Shown here: one piece after another, positions 1 through 9,379 of the stretch
How positions within the stretch are numbered: the first letter of the stretch is position 1
Layout: the number at the start of each line of letters is the position of its first letter
From: Paenibacillus sp. MSJ-34
GTDB taxonomy: Bacteria; Bacillota; Bacilli; Paenibacillales; Paenibacillaceae
Length of the DNA stretch: 64,000 nucleotides
Direction: 5' to 3'
NCBI RefSeq assembly: GCF_018918005.1
Contig: NZ_JAHLPR010000022.1
Location: forward strand, 30,604-94,603
Made by a program: the position numbers and the translations under genes
The notes under the pieces: generated by a model
What the model was told of the DNA's origin: nothing
Seen by the model: only the letters and a program-made list of their open reading frames with translations
The model's database searches: none

Positions 1-74
1 TCGCAGAGTACAGCATGTTCATTTCCGCATTATATCATCTCGGAGAGGGATTCTTGTGGCAGGAGGGAAAGCAT

Positions 75-1579
<1,505 letters not shown>

Positions 1580-1583
<4 letters not shown>

Positions 1584-2530
1584 GTGCGCGGAATATATTT
1601 ACGAAATACGGGATTTATGTCGTCCTGGTATTTCTGATCGTTTTCTTTTCTATCGCGTCCGACGCGTTTTTATCCGTAGACAATTTTATGAACATATTGA
1701 GACAGGTGGCGGTCATCGGAATCGTTGCGGTCGGCATGACATTCGTCATCCTGACAGCCGGCATCGATTTGTCCATTGGAGCGGTGATCGGTGTATCGGC
1801 CGTCTTGACCGCACAACTGATGGTTTCCGGAGTTCATCCCGTCATAGCCATTATCATTACGTTAACGGCGGGCGTTGGGATCGGCTTTTTGAACACCTAT
1901 TTTATACATGAAATCAAAATTCCGCCGTTAATTGTCACACTGGCCACGATGACCGTATTGCGCGGCGTCGCTTACTTAATAACTGGCGGGCTCCCCGTAT
2001 ACGGTTTCCCCAAAGGCTTCAGTGCGATCGGACAAGGATATGTTCTGGGCGTTCCCGTCCCGGTCATCATTATGGTCGTTTGTTTCGCCATCGGATATAT
2101 TGTGCTGGAGAAAACAAAATTCGGCCGCTACGTATACGGCATCGGCAGCAATGAAGAAGCGTCCCGACTGTCCGGGGTCAACATTCGCAAAGTGAAGTAT
2201 ATTACGTATTGTTTTTGCGGTTTTTTGAGCGCTTTGGCGGGTATCGTTCTATTGTCCCGCGTGAATAGCGGCCAACCGATCGCGGGAACCGGATACGAAT
2301 TGGACGTTATTACCGGCGTCGTGCTGGGCGGCGTCAGCATGAACGGCGGCGAAGGGCGCATTACCGGCGTCATTACCGGAATTATTATTATGGGAGTTTT
2401 GACGAACGGCATGATCTTGCTTAATATTAGCGAATATTTCCAATTGGTAGTGAAGGGAAGCGTGTTGCTCGCGGCCGTCAGCTTCGACTACATCACGAAA
2501 AAACGGAGGGTTTCTATTGAACATACATGA
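1580..2530 (+). CDS. Sugar ABC transporter permease, RbsC type
   Basis: Inner-membrane permease (316 aa) of the same importer. It is very hydrophobic, with about 8-10 membrane segments, and carries family-typical stretches: GMTFVILTAGIDLSIGA near residue 50 and GRYVYGIGSNEEASRLSG near 180 (the cytoplasmic loop that contacts the ATPase). ATG 1580 overlaps the stop of the ATPase gene by 4 nt, a sign of translational coupling. Its own 3' end overlaps the start of nanE by 14 nt. Membrane topology is inferred from hydrophobicity only. Confidence 0.93.
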
Positions 2531-3236
2531 ATTCAAACGGGGATTGATCGTATCTTGCCAAGCGCAGCCGGACGAGCCTTTCTTCGGATCGGACTATATG
2601 GCCAAAATGGCGGTCGCGGCTGAAATGGGAGGCGCGATCGGAGTTCGGGTAAATACGGTTCCGGACATCGTTGCGGTGCGTAAGGCGGTGTCCATTCCGG
2701 TTATCGGGATTATTAAACGGCAGTATCCGGATTGTTATCCTTATATTACGCCGACGATCCGGGAAGTTCAGGAGGTTGCGGACACCGGGGCCGACATTGT
2801 GGCGGTCGACGCGACAAAGCTGTTAAAGCCTGACGGCAAAACGACCGAACAATTCATTCATCATATTAAAGAACGGTTCGACCTGTTGGTGATGGCAGAC
2901 GTATCTACGGCGGAAGAAGGCGTTGCCGCATGGAAGGCCGGCGCGGACATCGTTGCCACCACATTGGCGGGCTATACCGAATATACGAGGGAGAAATCCG
3001 ATTTGCCGATGGAATTGCGCGAACCGAACTTCGATATTATATCGGAACTGGCCGATCGCATCGAGGTTCCCGTCGTGGCGGAAGGAAGGTTCTGGGACTA
3101 TCGAAATGCGGTGAAAGCCATGTCCCTCGGCGCTTATTCCGTGGTGATCGGGGCGGGTATTACCCGGCCGCAAATTATTACGCAAAAAAATGTAATGGAA
3201 ATCAACCGTTATTTAACCAGCTTGCGTTCAATTTAA
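2517..3236 (+). CDS. nanE: N-acetylmannosamine-6-phosphate 2-epimerase
   Basis: TIM-barrel enzyme (239 aa) converting N-acetylmannosamine-6-phosphate to N-acetylglucosamine-6-phosphate. Family landmarks are GLIVSCQAQPDEPF at the N-terminus, GIIKR with the likely catalytic Lys67, DIVAVDAT, and VVAEGRFWD with the likely catalytic Glu189. Translation starts at TTG 2517, with GGAGGG (2505-2510) 6 nt upstream, inside the end of the permease gene. Clustering with a sugar importer and a ROK kinase fits ManNAc salvage: uptake, phosphorylation, then epimerisation. No sialate lyase gene is visible, although one could lie upstream of the window. Confidence 0.94.
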   Translation: MNIHEFKRGLIVSCQAQPDEPFFGSDYMAKMAVAAEMGGAIGVRVNTVPDIVAVRKAVSIPVIGIIKRQYPDCYPYITPTIREVQEVADTGADIVAVDATKLLKPDGKTTEQFIHHIKERFDLLVMADVSTAEEGVAAWKAGADIVATTLAGYTEYTREKSDLPMELREPNFDIISELADRIEVPVVAEGRFWDYRNAVKAMSLGAYSVVIGAGITRPQIITQKNVMEINRYLTSLRSI

Positions 3237-3258
3237 TCCGTGGGGAGGCAACAGGAGG

Positions 3259-4170
3259 ATGTTGGCAATCGGGATCGATATCGGCGGCACAAAAATAGTC
3301 GGCGGCATTGTCGACGAGCAAGGCAACATGATTCGGAGCGTAGAACGTGCGACGGAAGCGGAAAAAGGAAAAGCGTATCTTCTGGAAAATTTGGAACGTC
3401 TGACGGAAGAATTGCTCGCGGAAACTTCGGCGGATGGCATCGGCATCGGCAGCGCAGGGAGAATTGACGTTTATGAAGGAACCGTTTATTACGCTACGCC
3501 GAATTTGCCGGATTGGACCGGAGTCCGCTTGAAACAACATATGGAAGATCGATTCGGCATCCCAACCGTAGTCGATAACGATGTGAACGCGGCCGGCATC
3601 GGCGAAATGTGGCTGGGCGCCGGAAAGCAGTATTCTTCGGTCGTCTGCTTGACGCTTGGAACGGGCGTTGCTGCGGCCGTCTTCGTCAATAGGGAAATCG
3701 TGCGCGGACACCATTGGAGCGCCGGAGAGATCGGACATATGATTTTGTATCCAAAGGGAAAACGTTGCAACTGCGGACAATGGGGTTGTATGGAGCAGTA
3801 TTGTTCCGGTACGGCATTATTTAAAACGTATAACGAGCTTTGCGGGAAACATGCGGTTTCATCCGGAAAACAGTTTTTCGCCCTGCTGCAATCCGGGGAC
3901 GGCATCGCCAGACAAGTGCTCGACGCGTTTACGGACGATCTGGCGATCGCTATGGCCAGCTTATGCAATATTTACGATCCGGAAGTCTTCATTATCGGCG
4001 GCGGACTAATCGAGACGCAATCGTATTGGTGGGATGCGATGCTGGAGAAGATCGGCCGCTACGCCAATGAGGCGGTGCGCCGTCCCGTCGTTCTCCCCGC
4101 CCGGTTCAAGAATCAGGCCGGATTATTGGGGGCGGCCAAGCTCGCTTTCGACGAGCTCACCAAGAAATAA
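3259..4170 (+). CDS. ROK-family sugar kinase, probable N-acetylmannosamine kinase
   Basis: ATP-dependent sugar kinase of the ROK family (303 aa). Visible features are the phosphate-binding DIGGTK (residues 7-12), the catalytic DNDVN (Asp108), EIGH and the zinc motif CNCGQWGCME (Cys170, 172, 177). As the last gene of the RbsA-RbsC-NanE operon, its best-fitting job is making ManNAc-6-phosphate for NanE; glucokinase activity is the alternative. Start: AGGAGG directly abuts ATG 3259, which is too close to work. GGGGAGG at 3242-3248 sits 10 nt upstream and probably serves as the SD; TTG 3262 is a second possibility. Confidence 0.9.
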   Translation: MLAIGIDIGGTKIVGGIVDEQGNMIRSVERATEAEKGKAYLLENLERLTEELLAETSADGIGIGSAGRIDVYEGTVYYATPNLPDWTGVRLKQHMEDRFGIPTVVDNDVNAAGIGEMWLGAGKQYSSVVCLTLGTGVAAAVFVNREIVRGHHWSAGEIGHMILYPKGKRCNCGQWGCMEQYCSGTALFKTYNELCGKHAVSSGKQFFALLQSGDGIARQVLDAFTDDLAIAMASLCNIYDPEVFIIGGGLIETQSYWWDAMLEKIGRYANEAVRRPVVLPARFKNQAGLLGAAKLAFDELTKK

Positions 4171-4183
4171 TAATAATTCTCGC

Positions 4184-4210
4184 AAAACGGTTTTTCGCAA
4201 GCCGTTTTTT
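4184..4210 (+). terminator. Probable terminator of the ManNAc operon
   Basis: AAAACGG (4184-4190) pairs with CCGTTTT (4202-4208) across an 11-nt loop and runs into a T-rich tail. The stem is short and A/T-rich, so the terminator is of moderate strength. Confidence 0.55.
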
Positions 4211-4313
4211 CGTCCTTCTGTGAAAATCCCCGTCGCTCAGATTCAGGAAGAAGTCCAATATATTTTCCGTGAAAATGGCAAACACTACTTGGAAAAGGAT
4301 GGAGGGTGTTTGC

Positions 4314-4877
4314 ATGAGGCGTTCTTCAATTGGTCTTATTGTGGTTGGAGCGATTATAGCCATTGCGCTCGTTAGCGGAATCGGCGCCTATAACGGATTG
4401 GTGTCCTCGGAGACGGCGGTGGAAAATAAATTTTCGCAAATCGACGTTAATTTGCAGCGGCGCGCCGATCTGATTCCGAATCTGGTCAATACGGTAAAAG
4501 GATACGCGGCGCATGAACGGGAAGTGCTGCAATCTATTGCCGACGCCAGAAGCAGATTGGTCGGAGCCGGCACGCCCGCGGAAAAAGCGGCGGCGGATGC
4601 GGAGCTGACGGGAGCGTTGTCGAGGCTGTTGGTTGTCGTGGAGAATTATCCGACGTTAAAAGCCGATACGCAATTTGCGCGGCTGATGGATGAATTGTCC
4701 GGGACGGAAAATCGGATCGCGGTGGCGCGCAAAGATTATAACGACGCCGTGTCCGCGTACAATGCCCGGCTGCGAAGATTTCCGAATTCGATATACGCCT
4801 CCATGTTCGGTTTCGAAAGAAAGGAATTGTATAAAGCGACGGAAGGCGCGGAAAAAGTACCGGAAGTGAGCTTCTGA
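4314..4877 (+). CDS. lemA: LemA family membrane protein
   Basis: A 187-residue protein with one N-terminal transmembrane helix (residues about 5-25) followed by the LemA helical bundle. The hallmark NLVNTVKGYAAHEREVL, with QRRADLIPNL just before it, is present. Function is not settled for the family. I chose ATG 4314 because GGAGGG (4301-4306) is 7 nt upstream; an earlier in-frame ATG at 4269 lacks an SD. It is followed after 2 nt by a TPM-domain gene, a widespread pairing. Confidence 0.92.
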   Translation: MRRSSIGLIVVGAIIAIALVSGIGAYNGLVSSETAVENKFSQIDVNLQRRADLIPNLVNTVKGYAAHEREVLQSIADARSRLVGAGTPAEKAAADAELTGALSRLLVVVENYPTLKADTQFARLMDELSGTENRIAVARKDYNDAVSAYNARLRRFPNSIYASMFGFERKELYKATEGAEKVPEVSF

Positions 4878-4879
4878 AC

Positions 4880-5659
4880 ATGAAACTCCGGAACATGGTC
4901 CGTTATGCCGCCATTGGACTCGCCTTAACATTTCTCCCTGCCGGAACGCTTCATGCCGAAGCGCGCGCCCCGTCGGAATACGGCGTATACGTTCAGGATG
5001 AAGCGTCCTTGATCGGGCATGGGGCAAGGCAATCGCTTTATCAAAACGCGGCGTGGCTTCATGACCGTACAGGGTCGGCGCAGGTGGGAGTCGTAACGCT
5101 GCCTTCGCTTGGCGGTTCGACGATCGAGCAATTGGCGGTCGCGAGATTTCGGGAAATGGGGCTCGGGAGCAGAGAGAGGAACGACGGCGTGCTGCTGCTG
5201 TATGCGGCTGCGGAGAACCGCGTGCGCATTGAAGTCGGATACGGTTTGGAGGGAGCGATTCCGGACGGGAAAGCGGGAGCCATTCTGGATACGTATTTTC
5301 TCCCGCATATGAGCGCGGGGAATACCGACGATGCGTTTCTGTACACGCAGTCCGCCATCATCCAAGAAGTTGCCGCCGAGTACGGCATCGATCCTTCTGA
5401 AATTTACAATACGGATTTGACCGGCGCATATGACGGCTACGGGGATGCGGGCTTGTTCGAAGGGATTCCCGGTTATATGAAACTATTGGGTCTGGCCGTG
5501 CTGATCATCCTTCTTATTCTCGATTTCAAGTTTACGGGCGGCATGGTAACGTTCGCGTTGTTGTCGATGTTCCGGCGCGGCGGTTTCGGGCAAGGCCCGG
5601 GCGGCCGCGGGGGACGGGGAGGAGGAGGCTCGTCCGGAGGGGGAGGAGCGAGCAGGTAA
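4880..5659 (+). CDS. TPM-domain protein, YgcG family
   Basis: Exported or membrane-anchored protein of 259 aa. It has a signal peptide (residues 1-26, cut after LHAEA), a TPM domain (about 33-160, with VLLLYAAAENRVRIEVGYGLEG), a transmembrane segment near 200-220 and a Gly/Ser-rich tail typical of the family. The start lies 2 nt after the LemA stop with no clear SD of its own, so translation is probably coupled. LemA and TPM proteins are often co-encoded and may act together at the membrane; the biochemical role is unknown. Confidence 0.88.
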   Translation: MKLRNMVRYAAIGLALTFLPAGTLHAEARAPSEYGVYVQDEASLIGHGARQSLYQNAAWLHDRTGSAQVGVVTLPSLGGSTIEQLAVARFREMGLGSRERNDGVLLLYAAAENRVRIEVGYGLEGAIPDGKAGAILDTYFLPHMSAGNTDDAFLYTQSAIIQEVAAEYGIDPSEIYNTDLTGAYDGYGDAGLFEGIPGYMKLLGLAVLIILLILDFKFTGGMVTFALLSMFRRGGFGQGPGGRGGRGGGGSSGGGGASR

Positions 5660-5697
5660 AGCGTAGTATGCCCGCCAACGCCTCGCTTTGAAAAGAC

Positions 5698-5740
5698 GAA
5701 GGCGAAGCATGCGCCCCGATGACGGCATCTTCGCCTTCTT
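5698..5740 (-). terminator. Terminator hairpin between convergent genes
   Basis: GAAGGCGAAG (5698-5707) is the exact reverse complement of CTTCGCCTTC (5729-5738). Read on the minus strand, the 10-bp stem is followed by GTCTTTTC, so it should end the MFS-padR transcript. It may also stop the lemA-TPM transcript. Confidence 0.6.
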
Positions 5741-5750
5741 GATTGTTATG

Positions 5751-6317
5751 CTATTCGACCAGATCGAGCGGAACTCCGACTTCCCCGAGCTTGCCGCGCT
5801 GGGCGTCGGCATAGAGCCGTTTCAACCAATGCAATTCGGTTTTGGAATGCTCGTACATGCCGATCATCAGATGAAGCGCTCCTTTTGGCACTTGATCGAT
5901 ATGATCCTCGTACAAAGCGTAATAGAAATTGACCTGGTGCTCGATTTGTTTGATTCGTTGTTCCAACAAGTCGGCCATTTTGTTCTGGTCGCCATGGTCG
6001 GAGAACGCCAGCGCCAAGTACATCGGATGAAAGATGGGCTCGGGTTCTTTAAATTTTTGCAGCAAAAGCTGATGAAATAATTTCTTCCCTTTTTCCGTAA
6101 TCCGATAAATCGTTTTGTCCGGCCGGTTGCTGCTCTGGATCACCTCGACCGGTTCAATATGCTCCTCTTTCGCCAACTGATCTACGGCGTAATAGAGGGA
6201 GCCCATTTGCATCTTCGTATAATGGGTCATGGCGCGTTCTTTCATTTTCAATGTAATTTCATACGGATGCATATCCGCTTCGAGCAGCAAACCGAGAATC
6301 GCGAGCTTCATCGACAC
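5751..6317 (-). CDS. PadR-family transcriptional regulator
   Basis: A 188-residue regulator. The N-terminal winged helix starts KLAILGLLLEADMHPYEI, with the recognition region MGSLYYAVDQLAKEEHI and wing RPDKTIYRITEKGKK; a C-terminal helical dimerisation domain follows. GTG start at 6317, with GAGGAGG 9 nt upstream inside the 3' end of the MFS gene. It is the second gene of an MFS-padR operon, a standard arrangement in which the PadR protein represses its own operon and is released by a drug or phenolic ligand. The two 14-bp palindromes before the MFS gene are its probable operators. Confidence 0.9.
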   Translation of the reverse strand: MSMKLAILGLLLEADMHPYEITLKMKERAMTHYTKMQMGSLYYAVDQLAKEEHIEPVEVIQSSNRPDKTIYRITEKGKKLFHQLLLQKFKEPEPIFHPMYLALAFSDHGDQNKMADLLEQRIKQIEHQVNFYYALYEDHIDQVPKGALHLMIGMYEHSKTELHWLKRLYADAQRGKLGEVGVPLDLVE

Positions 6318-6323
6318 GGCCGC

Positions 6324-7844
6324 TTACCTCCTCGGTTCCGGCTTCCATTGTTTCTGCGGCGCGATTTCCACCCGTTCGTTGGACATCGTCAGGATGAACA
6401 CCGCTCCGAGTACGGCGGGAACCAGAGCCCACATAAACGTTTGGGCGATGGACGACGACAGCGCTTCGGTAATGACTTTCAGTACGTCCGGCGGGATCAA
6501 TTCGCGCGTTTCCGGCGTTAACGCCGCGCGCGGGTCGCCTCCTCCGGGGAGGGGACCGCCGCCGCCGAACGCTTCGGCCATCCTGTTCGTGAAAGCGTTG
6601 CGCTGCACGATCCCGAAAATCGAAATGCCGAGCGTCATGCCGAGCGAGCGCAGAAACGAATTCGTCGACGTTGCCGAGCCGCGCTGGCGCATATCGAAAT
6701 TATGAATCGCCGCCATGTTCAATACGGAGAACGAGAAACCGACCCCGAATCCGGTAAGAATCATGTACAACGTTACCATGGAGCGGGCCGTGTCAGGCGC
6801 TAGCGTGCTTAACGTATAAATGCCCGCGACGAAAAATACGATCGAAACGACCATAATGTTGCGAAAACTCGTCTTCGTCGTCAAAAGCCCGCCAACTTGG
6901 CTGCCGACTACGGAGCCGATCATCATCGGCATCAGAATCAATCCCGAATTGGTCGCCGAACCGCCGAACACCCCTTGGACGAAAATGGGGATATATACGG
7001 TTGCAACGATAAATGCGGCGCCGTAGCACAAGGCTACGATCGAGCTTGACGCAAATAAACGCTGTTTGAACATATTGAACGAAATGATCGGCTCGGCCGC
7101 TCTCGTCTCGATGAACAGAAATAGGGCGAATAAGACGGCGAATCCGGCAAATAAGCCGATAATGACGATGGAATCCCAAGCATACTGGTTGCCGCCAAGC
7201 TCCAGGGCGAACATGAGGCATACGACGGCGCCGACGAGCGTAAACGCTCCGCCCCAGTCGATGCGCTGCTTGGAATGTTCCACCGATTCCTTATAGAAGA
7301 AGACGATGAACGCGAAAGAAACGATGCCGATCGGCACGTTAATGTAAAATACCCAGTGCCAACTGATCGAGTCGGTAATAAACGCCCCCAGCAGCGGTCC
7401 GAATATGCTCGAGGTGCCGAATACCGCGCCGAACAGGCCGGACATTTTGCCGCGTTTCTCCGGAGGAAAGATGTCGAATACAATCGTGAACGCGATCGGC
7501 ATCAATGCGCCGCCGCCTATCCCTTGAATGGCCCGGAAAATGCTCAGTTGCACGATATTTTGCGAAAGTCCGCATAAAGCCGAGCCGATTAAAAATACGA
7601 TTAAACCGAATATAAAAAATCGTTTGCGTCCGTACATGTCGGACAGTTTGCCGAAAATCGGCGTCCCTGCCATGACGGCGACCATATAAGCGGAAGTGAC
7701 CCACACGAATTTATCGAGCCCTCCGAGATCGGATACGATCGTGCCCATCGCTGTCGCGACGATCGTATTGTCCATCGCCGCCATCAAAATGCCGAGCATT
7801 AAGCCCGCGACGACGAAGCCGATTTTACTGTTGTTAGAAACCAT
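6324..7844 (-). CDS. MFS multidrug efflux transporter, DHA2 (14-TM) type
   Basis: Drug:proton antiporter of 506 aa with about 14 hydrophobic segments. Motif A appears as GKLSDMYGRKR (residues about 65-75), preceded by MDNTIVATAM in helix 1 and with GGGALMPIAF in the middle. The length matches EmrB/QacA relatives. ATG 7844 has AAGGAG 10 nt upstream. The stop codon overlaps the SD region of padR, so the two are co-transcribed. Expression is probably repressed by PadR at the paired palindromes at 7874 and 7911. The substrate cannot be read from the sequence. Confidence 0.9.
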   Translation of the reverse strand: MVSNNSKIGFVVAGLMLGILMAAMDNTIVATAMGTIVSDLGGLDKFVWVTSAYMVAVMAGTPIFGKLSDMYGRKRFFIFGLIVFLIGSALCGLSQNIVQLSIFRAIQGIGGGALMPIAFTIVFDIFPPEKRGKMSGLFGAVFGTSSIFGPLLGAFITDSISWHWVFYINVPIGIVSFAFIVFFYKESVEHSKQRIDWGGAFTLVGAVVCLMFALELGGNQYAWDSIVIIGLFAGFAVLFALFLFIETRAAEPIISFNMFKQRLFASSSIVALCYGAAFIVATVYIPIFVQGVFGGSATNSGLILMPMMIGSVVGSQVGGLLTTKTSFRNIMVVSIVFFVAGIYTLSTLAPDTARSMVTLYMILTGFGVGFSFSVLNMAAIHNFDMRQRGSATSTNSFLRSLGMTLGISIFGIVQRNAFTNRMAEAFGGGGPLPGGGDPRAALTPETRELIPPDVLKVITEALSSSIAQTFMWALVPAVLGAVFILTMSNERVEIAPQKQWKPEPRR

Positions 7845-7873
7845 AGCTTATGTACTCCTTTTCCAAAAAATGA

Positions 7874-7887
7874 ATTCAAATTTGAAT
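7874..7887. promoter_or_regulatory. Operator candidate 1 (14-bp palindrome)
   Basis: ATTCAAATTTGAAT, a perfect palindrome, 30 nt upstream of the MFS start. An identical copy begins exactly 37 bp further upstream. The position is suited to autoregulation by the PadR protein encoded in the operon. Confidence 0.7.
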
Positions 7888-7910
7888 AGAAAATAACATG
7901 AAATTATTAT

Positions 7911-7924
7911 ATTCAAATTTGAAT
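7911..7924. promoter_or_regulatory. Operator candidate 2 (14-bp palindrome)
   Basis: Second identical ATTCAAATTTGAAT palindrome. On the minus strand its right half supplies a TTGAAT that could be the -35 element of the MFS promoter, with the A/T-rich spacer between the two copies holding the -10. Binding here would block RNA polymerase. Confidence 0.7.
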
Positions 7925-8060
7925 AAAAAGCAAGCGATTTTTTTGCCGCCCCGCACAAAGCTTTTATTTTTCCGCATTTTCTTTCATAATAGATGTTGTG
8001 TGGTAAACAAGTAATTTCGCAACGTATTACACGACAGGTTGCACAAAAAGGAGGATACAT

Positions 8061-8249
8061 ATGCCAGCACATTTGCAGGATACGACAACGCTTCATAACG
8101 GAGTGAAGATGCCTTGGCTCGGCTTGGGCGTGTACAAGGTTCAAGAAGGGGTATTCGATTTCGAATTAAGCGACGACGATATGAGCGCAATCGACGCGTT
8201 GAACGAAAATCGCCGCATCGGCCCGGATCCCGATCATTTCAATTTTTAA
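8061..8249 (+). pseudogene. Aldo/keto reductase remnant with a large in-frame internal deletion
   Basis: A 62-codon frame whose first 30 residues match the N-terminus of YvgN-type aldo/keto reductases (LHNGVKMPWLGLGVYKV). Residues 31-62 match the extreme C-terminus (FDFELSDDDMSAIDALNEN, then GPDPD). Family members are about 275 residues, so roughly 210-220 codons are missing: the catalytic Tyr, Asp and Lys and nearly all of the barrel. The start, a good SD (AAGGAGG, 8049-8055) and the stop are intact and the frame is preserved across the join. The product cannot be an enzyme. Its stop overlaps the ATG of the next gene (TAATG), so translation of the stub may now matter mainly for driving the regulator. 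Confidence 0.85.
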
Positions 8250-9271
8250 TGGATATTTTCGACATCGCCCGCCTTGCGGGCGTTTCGCGCAAGACGGTCC
8301 AGCGGGTGTTGAACGGCGCGCCGAACGTTTCCGCACAAACGCGGGACAAGGTGCGCAAGATTATGGAGGAACATCATTACGAGCCGAACGCTGCCGCCCG
8401 TCGGCTGTCCGCCCGCAAAACGAATACGCTTGGCATCTTTATCGTACAGGATGAAAGAAATTACAAATTGTATTCCGACGATTTGTTTTACGGCGCCGTG
8501 ATCGGCTCCATGATCAGCCGCTGCGCGGAACACGGCTATAATGCGCTCGTCTCGATTCACGACATTTCGAATACCGATTCGTTATTAAGCCTGTACAAGC
8601 AAAAAAGCATCGACGCCGGCATGCTGGTCGGATGGTTCGATTTGCAGGCGATCGTCGACCAAATTGCCGGGGCGGGGTTTCATGTCGGCGTCTTCGACCA
8701 GAACACGATTCGCCCCGGAAACGACGGCATCCCCGTGCCGATATTGGACAATTACCGGAGCGCTTATGCGGCGGCGCAATATTTATTGGATTTGGGCCAT
8801 CGCGACATTGGCATCGTGACCGGAGACATGAATAATCGAAGCGCGGCCGAACGATTGCACGGATTTGCGGACGCTTTGCGGAACCGTGGGATAGAGTTGC
8901 CCGAATCGCGCATTTATTACGGCAAATATACCGAAGAAGACGGCGCTGCGGCAGCGGAACGGTGGATAGCGGCGGGAGATCTGCCGCAAGCTTTGTTCTG
9001 CTCCAACGACTTAACGGCATACGGCGTTCTCAAAACATTGGCCCGACTTGGGGTTGCCGTACCGCGGCAAGTTTCGGTGATCGGATTCGACGACCTGCTA
9101 GTGTCGCAATATATGCACCCGCCGCTCACGACGATGAGAGTCCCCCGGGTCGAAATGGCGGTCTATGTCACGGATGCCGTCATCGACTTAATCGAGAAGC
9201 GGGAAACCGCCCGGCCGTCCCCGCAATTTACGGCCGAGCTCGTCGTCCGCGATTCCTGCTGCGGCCCTTAG
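8249..9271 (+). CDS. LacI-family transcriptional regulator
   Basis: A 340-residue repressor or activator. The N-terminal LacI helix-turn-helix is at residues 1-24 (IFDIARLAGVSRKTVQRVLNG), the hinge is near 45-60 (RRLSARKTNTLGI), and a periplasmic-binding-protein-like ligand domain with a C-terminal VIGFDD motif follows. The recognition helix reads KTVQRVL rather than the common TVSRVL. The ATG overlaps the stop of the reductase remnant and has no SD, so it probably depends on translational coupling. The next gene downstream, a beta-glucanase, has a 30-bp palindrome with a central CG at its promoter, which is the probable target. Confidence 0.9.
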   Translation: MDIFDIARLAGVSRKTVQRVLNGAPNVSAQTRDKVRKIMEEHHYEPNAAARRLSARKTNTLGIFIVQDERNYKLYSDDLFYGAVIGSMISRCAEHGYNALVSIHDISNTDSLLSLYKQKSIDAGMLVGWFDLQAIVDQIAGAGFHVGVFDQNTIRPGNDGIPVPILDNYRSAYAAAQYLLDLGHRDIGIVTGDMNNRSAAERLHGFADALRNRGIELPESRIYYGKYTEEDGAAAAERWIAAGDLPQALFCSNDLTAYGVLKTLARLGVAVPRQVSVIGFDDLLVSQYMHPPLTTMRVPRVEMAVYVTDAVIDLIEKRETARPSPQFTAELVVRDSCCGP

Positions 9272-9273
9272 CG

Positions 9274-9320
9274 TATAACGAACCTTCATTGACAACGATG
9301 AGCGGTTCGTTATATATTTT
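9274..9320 (+). terminator. Terminator of the LacI-type regulator gene
   Basis: TATAACGAACC (9274-9284) pairs perfectly with GGTTCGTTATA (9304-9314), then TATTTTAATT. The glucanase promoter is embedded in the loop and 3' arm of this hairpin. Confidence 0.7.
9289..9318 (+). promoter_or_regulatory. Probable sigma-A promoter of the SLH-GH16 glucanase
   Basis: -35 TTGACA (9289-9294, consensus), an 18-nt spacer, then -10 TATATT (9313-9318). The predicted transcription start, about 9325, falls inside the 30-bp palindrome that follows. Confidence 0.7.
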
Positions 9321-9322
9321 AA

Positions 9323-9352
9323 TTGCAATTGTCCCACGTGGGACAATTGCAA
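9323..9352. promoter_or_regulatory. 30-bp perfect palindrome, operator candidate
   Basis: A perfect 30-bp inverted repeat with core GTCCCACGTGGGAC and central CG, covering the predicted transcription start and ending 27 nt before the glucanase ATG. A central CG is typical of LacI-family operators, and a LacI-type gene lies directly upstream. As RNA it would also fold into a long hairpin near the 5' end. No T-run follows, so it is not a simple terminator. Confidence 0.75.
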
Positions 9353-9379
9353 AAAATTCTCTAAGGGAGGGGAATTGGA

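Noticed and set aside
9281..9352. 30-bp palindrome as a terminator only
   Set aside because: It lacks a T-tract, lies after a promoter, and ends 27 nt before the next gene's start, so an operator role fits better.
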